Of a DNA stretch of 64,000 bases, positions 59,901-64,000 are shown piece by piece. Numbering within the stretch: the stretch's first letter is position 1; each line of letters begins with the position of its first letter. Under the pieces are notes generated by a model, which was not told where the DNA came from, made no database searches, and saw nothing but the letters and a program-made list of their open reading frames with translations. Location of the stretch: assembly GCA_037179385.1 (NCBI GenBank), contig CM074188.1, forward strand, positions 23,329,318 to 23,393,317, in the 5' to 3' direction. The position numbers and the translations under genes are program-made. This DNA comes from Holothuria scabra. Lineage: Eukaryota > Echinodermata > Holothuroidea > Aspidochirotida > Holothuriidae.

Positions 59901-60498
59901 TGAAATAGCAAATCTTTCAAATGTGTGTTACAGTAGCTAGCCACATGGGTGGTTTTGGCTGTAGAACCCCCCCATGGTCCAACCTTAAAATTCAAAAAAC
60001 ACCTAAAATAGTGGTTTTTCTCTCTCCCCTTAGACATCCCCCTCATGTCGTACTCCAAAACCCCCTCCATGACACAATCCTGGCTACGTTACTGGTGTTT
60101 CAGACAAAAGAAACCATATTTAATTTGACTTCTTTGATGAAAAATGTTCATGCAAACAATCTTTCTTTTTTTTTCTTCTGGTTTTAGTCAAAATATTTAA
60201 CAAATCTCAAGTCAAATTAATTACCAACCATATTCAATTTGCATTTATTGTAAAAAAGTACCACCAACCACATGAAGCACCTGGACCAAAAAAATTAATG
60301 GGATGGAGTAAAACAAATGTACAAACTGTCTGGACTTGTACAGCTAATGAAGAAGAAATTCATGCCAAGACGCTTAAGTATACAACTGGTCAACAAGAAT
60401 TCTCCTTACCCAGCAAACATGGCACCAATATCTGCCATAAACCACTCTGGAGAATTGAAACCAATGATGCCAACGCCGTGAAACTTCTTAAGCCCCAG
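38903..60498 (-). CDS. ACSBG: long-chain acyl-CoA synthetase, bubblegum family (5' partial)
   Basis: Activates long-chain fatty acids: fatty acid, ATP and CoA give acyl-CoA, AMP and pyrophosphate through an acyl-adenylate. Twelve minus-strand exons with GT..AG introns join in frame at every junction into 571 residues. Visible motifs in order: FNSPEWF; the nucleotide loop [67 protein letters not shown]; and the C-terminal [10 protein letters not shown] with GPTLKLKR, whose KLKR lysine corresponds to the adenylation-step lysine. [10 protein letters not shown] and the [12 protein letters not shown] stretch single out the bubblegum family. Family members have about 650-750 residues, so roughly 100-150 N-terminal residues are missing; no exon for them was found between 60.5 and 64 kb. 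Introns hold many transposons, including a DR1-satellite element. No inactivating change was seen. Confidence 0.95.
40198..40438 (-). CDS. ACSBG: ACSBG exon: [20 protein letters not shown]..
   Basis: 80 codons plus one base (acceptor ttatcag, donor gtaagt). Encodes the small C-terminal domain and ends in [10 protein letters not shown]. Confidence 0.95.
40505..40870 (+). mobile_element. SINE-like repeat split by a ~200-bp insertion with an open frame
   Basis: TTTCTAACCAATTGGTTAAA (40530) and CCAGTTGTGGCTTATTGGC (40774) are adjacent in other copies, for example 42500-42570. Here roughly 40570-40770 separates them. The insert lies in an 80-codon plus-strand frame (40522-40764) ending ..FSRELNL, which I do not recognise. 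Confidence 0.5.
42478..42640 (+). mobile_element. SINE-like interspersed repeat
   Basis: CAGTTTCTAACCAATCAGTT, CCAATTGTGGCTCATGGGCT and TGCTTATGCCAAGCAACAAG are shared with copies near 12050, 21480, 40505, 41320, 52360, 54480 and 59575, in both orientations. Confidence 0.6.
42782..42921 (-). CDS. ACSBG: ACSBG exon: [20 protein letters not shown]..
   Basis: Acceptor tttatag, donor gtaaat. Completes GRIKE and carries the hinge-proximal [10 protein letters not shown] typical of bubblegum enzymes. Confidence 0.95.
43735..43950 (+). repeat. degenerate remnant of a DR1-satellite element tail
   Basis: TGTGTACAAGATTTACAC, an ACTCAATATAGGGCACCAAC stretch like a monomer, and TTAGAAGCAAAATGTTACACA followed by ACCATGGCATAGGTTC resemble the right part of the element at 27417-31416. 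Poorly preserved. Confidence 0.4.
44674..44824 (-). CDS. ACSBG: ACSBG exon: [19 protein letters not shown]..
   Basis: 50 codons plus one base (acceptor gtacag, donor gtgagc). Holds [10 protein letters not shown], where the second aspartate is expected to bind the AMP ribose. The intron separating it from the exon at 49415 contains the DR1-satellite element at 45180-47061. Confidence 0.95.
45180..47061 (+). mobile_element. DR1-satellite element with different 13-bp terminal repeats, 1.9 kb
   Basis: Perfect ends GGTTTCGATGATA (45180-45192) and TATCATCGAAACC (47049-47061). Inside are about ten monomers of roughly 145 bases (45400-46930) carrying TTTGACCCCTGGTGACCCCA and, in six of them, a perfect TGACCTTTGACCT. 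Then come GTTAACAAGCAAAGTGTCAC, a long AC tract and GCCATCATGAATGC. Same plan as the elements at 20283 and 27417, but unrelated end sequences. It sits in the intron separating the ACSBG exons at 44674 and 49415. Confidence 0.8.
46938..47030. repeat. AC dinucleotide-rich tract
   Basis: Nearly pure ACAC with scattered AT and GC interruptions. It is the tail of the satellite element described at 45180-47061. Confidence 0.9.
47320..48005. mobile_element. foldback element with long inverted arms, ~690 bp
   Basis: The left arm (GAAATCATCTCCATCTCTAG, ACTAAACAGTCTAAAATC) matches the complement of the right arm (GAGACGGGGATGATTTT, AGACTGTTTAGTGGTA). The inner parts pair too (TAGCCACTCCAA with TTGGAGTGGCCA, one mismatch). 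Outer ends are diverged (CACTACAG / CTGTAGAGTG). No coding sequence. Confidence 0.7.
48625..48765. repeat. long inverted repeat (hairpin)
   Basis: TAGCAATTACAAAGGATTGT, GGGATAGAGTTTTGGTGT and their complement (ACACCAAAACTCTATCCC, ACAATTCATTGTAATTGCTA) face each other around a 50-base loop. It lies in an ACSBG intron. Confidence 0.8.
49415..49524 (-). CDS. ACSBG: ACSBG exon: [20 protein letters not shown]..
   Basis: 110 bases with acceptor ttccgcag and donor gtgagg. Completes STGPHT and carries [13 protein letters not shown], followed by DPDADGIGE before the next exon's [11 protein letters not shown]. Confidence 0.94.
50896..51031 (-). CDS. ACSBG: ACSBG exon: [20 protein letters not shown]..
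   Basis: 45 codons plus one base. Contains STGAPL and DVYGMSEST, the loops that contact acyl-adenylate. Acceptor tctttag, donor gtatga. Confidence 0.95.
51111..51428 (+). mobile_element. CCTTTAAAGG-ended miniature element, copy E
   Basis: Diverged forward copy (ATTAAAGAGAGTCAGTTCTC at left, GGAATTGTTTGGATGAG..GCCTTTAAAAGG at right) in the intron 3' of the VRNTLGLD exon's acceptor. Confidence 0.65.
52360..52680 (-). mobile_element. SINE-like element with tRNA-type box B sequence
   Basis: On the minus strand GGTTCTGGGTTCAATCCC near 52369-52391 resembles the pol III box B (GGTTCRANYCY). It is followed, toward lower coordinates reversed, by the family body (GTAGTTGTGGCTTACTG, TTTCTAACCAATTCATTCAA). 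A tRNA-derived SINE is the simplest reading, but box A was not pinned down. Confidence 0.5.
53522..53573 (-). CDS. ACSBG: ACSBG short exon: [17 protein letters not shown]
   Basis: Only 52 bases. Acceptor cttacag and donor gtatgg; it is in frame with both neighbours and matches the family's helix before VRxxLGLD. Confidence 0.9.
54475..54600 (-). mobile_element. SINE-like repeat fragment
   Basis: Complement shows CCAACCAATTGGTTCAAGTT and GAGTTGTGGCTCATTGGCTT. Truncated; adjacent to a C-run at 54468-54477. Confidence 0.55.
55343..55524 (-). CDS. ACSBG: ACSBG exon: [20 protein letters not shown]..
   Basis: 60 codons plus two bases (acceptor tatctag, donor gtaaga). The VPRVWEKI motif of long-chain acyl-CoA synthetases is present. 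Confidence 0.94.
57301..57468 (-). CDS. ACSBG: ACSBG exon: [18 protein letters not shown]..
   Basis: 56 codons, phase 0 at both ends (acceptor ttttcag, donor gtatgt). Contains [14 protein letters not shown], where the family shows its conserved LPLSH motif. A long plus-strand frame over this exon is its shadow. Confidence 0.94.
58132..58232 (-). pseudogene. partial duplicate of the ATP-binding-loop exon
   Basis: Matches the last 34 codons of the exon at 58274-58423 with few base changes. A donor-like gtaagc is retained, but the first third of the exon is absent. Five residues differ; one is the loop's KG changed to KA. A chance acceptor-like tgtag precedes it, but 101 bases would shift the frame, and the flanking exons already join without it. 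The duplication unit spans about 58100-58248 beside 58249-58377. Confidence 0.85.
58274..58423 (-). CDS. ACSBG: ACSBG exon with the ATP-binding loop
   Basis: 50 codons in phase 0 at both ends (acceptor cttacag, donor gtaagt). Contains [18 protein letters not shown], the AMP-binding signature. A partial duplicate of its last 101 bases lies just downstream at 58132-58232. Confidence 0.95.
58982..59183 (-). CDS. ACSBG: ACSBG exon: [18 protein letters not shown]..
   Basis: 67 codons after one split base. Acceptor acattcag, donor gtaagt directly after ENLYS. It includes [10 protein letters not shown], which precedes the nucleotide loop. Confidence 0.93.
59575..59700 (-). mobile_element. SINE-like repeat fragment
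   Basis: Complement contains TACGACTCAGTTTCTGATAA, GTTGGCTGGCCACAG and GCTGTGCCCCACTGTG, matching the family described at 42478. In the ACSBG intron between the exons at 58982 and 60410. Confidence 0.5.
59931..60094. mobile_element. hAT-like miniature element, 164 bp
   Basis: Ends CAGTAGCTAGCCA and TGGCTACGTTACTG are imperfect inverted repeats. Flanks GTGTGTTA and GTGTTTCA agree at six of eight bases, as expected of an aged 8-base duplication. Related text occurs near 16085-16180. Confidence 0.55.
60410..60498 (-). CDS. ACSBG: ACSBG exon: [20 protein letters not shown]..
   Basis: Most upstream exon detected. Acceptor cactcag and donor gtaagg. It ends two bases into a glycine codon that the next exon completes. 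Confidence 0.92.
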
Positions 60499-60879
60499 CT
60501 GAGTGAGAAAGAATTTGAAAATAATTCACTAGATACATTCAAGACATGGTTTTTAAATTCACTTAAAACTGTCAAACATTACATTGTGGCTAAAGTGCAG
60601 AGTATATAATATATGAGTAGGATGAATTGATTGAGAAGAACTGAATCTTCTAGTCACATAAAAAGTACTATTGATTTAAACTGCTGTAGAGGCACTCTAA
60701 ACCAGGTCATTTCTGAATCTGACTGACAAGATACATTTTAACTGGCCGTGTGGGAGTGTGAGGAGTACTGCTAGTGGCAATGGAAACAATCTAATATGCA
60801 CATTTTTTGCACTTCTTCATGAAATAAACTCCTACGTTAAACCTCATATAGCAGGCGTCTGTTTAAAAAAGATGTTGGG

Positions 60880-61640
60880 ATTGTCTGTCACAGCATCTTT
60901 TCTGGTTGTCCAAAACAAAAGTTAGCTGAACGTAAACAGTTCGGGAGATAACCTCTTTAGGGGGAAATCAATTTTCACCCAATCGGGGGATTATTTTTCT
61001 ATGGGTGGTGACATTTTTAAATAACTCCCAGGATGCATTGAAAATTCAATGGAGATAACGTTCAAAATAGCCTTGCAATTTTTAGGAATTAGGAAAGAGA
61101 AATTCGGGCATTTTAAAAAACTCTGTTGATAGGGGAATAAAAAAGCTTTGTCATGTTTGGATGTTCACAAAGCGGATTTTGAGAAATCAAGCAATTTTGC
61201 TACGTTCTTTGTCCTAAGCTTAATTTATAGACTCCAGGCAGCCGCAAGTTTTGAACACCATTTTTCACTTAGAGGTGTGCAAGTTGGTCGTGCTAGCACA
61301 TATGTTTGTACTGTAAATACGTAGTTGAAGGTCCATGGCAATTTCGTTTTTGTGTCTTAAATATTACCTCACAATTGAATACACACATTTACTAAACAAT
61401 TCGACGACTGTGAAGAGGTAGACACTAAGTGCTCATAAATATTCATACCAATGAGACAGGCAAATTTTCGCTCAATTGGGGTAATACTCATTTTCTCCTG
61501 AAAACAGCTATCTCCCGAACTGGTAAAGAAATTTTTTAAGTTACATGTTGTCCCATCTGTGTGAAATTCAGTTTTTCACTGGATAATCAAGCACACTTTT
61601 AGTTTCAAAAATATATTGTATCTTTGATGTTGACCTGACT
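60880..61640. mobile_element. possible foldback element
   Basis: CAGTTCGGGAGATA near 60940 is the complement of TATCTCCCGAACTG near 61510. The flanking CAATTTTCACCCAATCGGGG pairs loosely with CGCTCAATTGGGG. Arms are diverged and edges are uncertain. Confidence 0.45.
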
Positions 61641-62561
61641 ATCATAAAATTGAGCAATTAATAGGCTAAATATTTCTGGCATTCCAAACAGCTGCTGAAG
61701 TAAAAAGGTGACTTTTCAAAAAGTTCAAAAAAATTTATTGTGGTATCCACTGAAAGTGTGAGATTGCAGAAATATATGGGAAGACAAGTTTGGTAAAATT
61801 TAATGTTATTTTTGTGCCCCTCGGCCACATCATTAACCAAACTTAAATTAATTTTTACAACTTCTACCAACACAATACACAGTAGCAAAAATGCACTATG
61901 TGTGATTTAATTTATAACCATACTTTCTACCATCACCGTTCCTTCCCACTAAAATTTCCATTATATCCAGTTCTGGTATTAGCTAGACTAAATCCATTAG
62001 TATTTCACTTTGCAACACACACTCTGGTAAGTTTTCTAAAAGTCTCCTTTCCATTCAAAGATGCATTTATGTAGTTTTTGTTATGTAAATAGTGTCAGTT
62101 ATCAACCAATTTAAGCTAGACTTGAACTTGGTTGGAACTTGTTCTGTACTATTTACATTTGTATTTAGTTCCAAGATATCCCCCTTCCCTCTATACCCCC
62201 ACACCTCCCCTTAGGTGCCCTTGGTACTATGACATATATTTCAGTTATAGAGACTATCTGGCCTTGTCCTTTCTACTTAATTCCTACTTCTGTTTGGACC
62301 ATACAAAGTAAACCATTCATTCTTTTTTTATTTTAACACAAAACAAAACCCCAAACTCCTTACATTGGGAATCTATTTACCTATGCAAACCATACTTACC
62401 CCCAGCTAACCTTGCTAAAACTAACAGCACAGTGCAGCGAGGGAACCCTCACACTGAGGTATACGTATGCAAGCTGCCTTTCAACTCCCATTATTTTTAG
62501 ACCAACAAAATGCAACTGACAAATCTTTAGTACATATTCATTTAGTTTAACTCCATTGGAA
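61641..62561. other. no gene recognised
   Basis: AT-rich. Searched on the minus strand for the missing upstream ACSBG exons; none recognised. Confidence 0.35.
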
Positions 62562-62875
62562 CTTTAAAGGGCCAATCCTCTCACCCCAAACTACACTTCT
62601 TGTAGGGGGGCACAGAAACTCTCCATTGGCCCAGCTTTTTGATTGACTGTTAATTGAAACAATGCAGATTACCAAATCTTTTATAACACAGCATCAACTG
62701 TACTGAGAGTGTTTTGATTGTGACATAGAGCTTTTCTATACTCTTCTTGAGTCAATAAACTGAGATTGTGACTGGAAAAGGATGAATTTCAGACAATTGT
62801 GGGAGGGGCTTAATTAAGTAAGAAGGTTAGGAGAATTGGTACTGTTTGGGGTGAGAGAACTGGGCCTTTAAGAGG
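62562..62875 (+). mobile_element. CCTTTAAAGG-ended miniature element, copy F
   Basis: Well-preserved forward copy: CTTTAAAGGGCCAATCCTCT at left, GGTACTGTTTGGGGTGAGAG and GGGCCTTTAAGAGG at right. Best reference copy of the family in the window. Confidence 0.8.
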
Positions 62876-64000
62876 TCAATTCTTCTACAAAATGTTATGT
62901 AACTTGAAGGTGTACTGTAACTGTTAATTAGTTTGCAACTCTGTTCTAATGACTGAAACTAATCACTAGACAAAGCTTACAATAATCATACGATCAATGT
63001 TTACAATTTAAGAGTTGTCTATAGTACCAGGAGAACTACAGAAGAGGGCATAAATTAAACCACACCTTCTGCTCTGTTCTATAGTAACAACATTTTTATC
63101 ACTAGTCCACTTCAAAATATACAGGCAGTGCTTTAACCTCTGTGACAATCTGCAAGATGATTAATGGCGTGTATTGACTGAGAGCCTCAGACTGATAGTG
63201 TATTCTCAGGTAGACACATAAGGGACAGGTACAGATATCCAAGAGTGCTGATTTATTCTCAACTGGGAGGAGGGCATTACATCATTTCAAAAAAAAAAAA
63301 AAAACTGTGTGAAAAATCAAAGTCAATGGGGAGATTTCTCAATTATGAGGAGACGTATCTAGAGAAAAATCTATTCAATATCGCATCATACGGACAAATT
63401 GCTACATGCAAATGCAAAATTGTGTAGCAGATTGTGTACATAAAATATATGGGTTTTTAATGAGTTCGTGATAGAAGGGTTGAAAAAAACAGCAAAATTG
63501 TTATGATGCATGAAAACTACCACATTATTCCCCGATAGCCATCTCCCAGCTGGCCTTGTAATACTGGCTCATGAAATTTCCAATTCTCCTGCACCATTCA
63601 TATCATCTCTCTGTCTGATGACAAACAAAATTCCATATCACACATCTCGCCCTGGGAAATGTTTCATAATAAGTTACTTAGTTTCCCCACCCCTTTTTTC
63701 TAGTTCATATGAAATCACTGTGGTTTCAAAGAGTGACTGTAATCAGCTAGCACTTCTCACGTAATTCCTTCAAGCAAACCATATGATTCGATAGGATCTA
63801 AATCAAACTAATTCACTTTAAGTTCGTTTAATTAGAAAAGTATTAAGCAGCAGTAGAACAGGAGTCACATGACATGTTCAATTCGAATAACAGATAATTA
63901 ATAAATCATCATTCACCAAATTTTTCAAAGAAATGCAACTTGGTTCAACCTATTTCTACCTTAAGGAAAGCCTTTGCTACAGTACGACAGCATTCATAAT
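62876..64000. other. no gene recognised
   Basis: Probably still inside the ACSBG gene (intron) or its 5' flank. No minus-strand exon with family motifs was seen. Confidence 0.35.

Overview
This is animal (metazoan) genomic DNA, most likely from an echinoderm. The main evidence is a pair of cysteine-rich metallothionein genes with the sea-urchin-type core (CxCxGQDCC..G.CC) and coding exons split by GT..AG introns, plus one large intron-rich gene. The window is AT-rich and heavily loaded with transposon-derived repeats. I could not tell sea urchin, sea star and sea cucumber apart. Almost all long open frames that do not match an exon described here look accidental or lie in repeats.

Left part (1 to about 32 kb, plus strand): two head-to-tail metallothionein genes. 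The first has lost its first exon off the left edge (coding exons at 354-470 and 1071-1117). The second is complete (17525-17558, 24198-24314, 25054-25097; 64 residues). Both have a splice donor just after the stop codon and a conserved acceptor further on, so a fourth, untranslated exon is predicted. The block around exons 2-4 is a segmental duplication (about 1-3090 against about 23780-27416 plus 31416-31645). The 27.4-31.4 kb gap in the second copy is a 4-kb repeat element that the first copy lacks.

Right part (about 38.9 to 60.5 kb, minus strand): twelve exons of a bubblegum-family (ACSBG) long-chain acyl-CoA synthetase. They join in frame at every junction into 571 residues, from just before the nucleotide-binding loop to the stop codon. 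The N-terminal roughly 100-150 residues are expected beyond the right edge or were not detected. One exon has a partial, diverged duplicate beside it.

Repeats: three elements (20283-22300, 27417-31416, 45180-47061) share an unusual design. Each has perfect 12-13 bp terminal inverted repeats, then tandem monomers of about 145 bp, then an AC-rich tail. The monomers carry TGACCTTTGACCT, the reverse complement of the consensus DR1 site for nuclear receptors such as RXR heterodimers and HNF4. I count 13 perfect copies in the largest array and about two dozen in the window. The largest array also has a higher-order period of about 1455 bp (10 monomers). Other repeats include foldback elements, hAT-like miniature elements with 8-bp or near-8-bp duplications, a six-copy family with CCTTTAAAGG ends, a SINE-like family, and a broken non-LTR retrotransposon.

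No prokaryotic features, CRISPR arrays, rRNA genes or convincing tRNA genes were seen.
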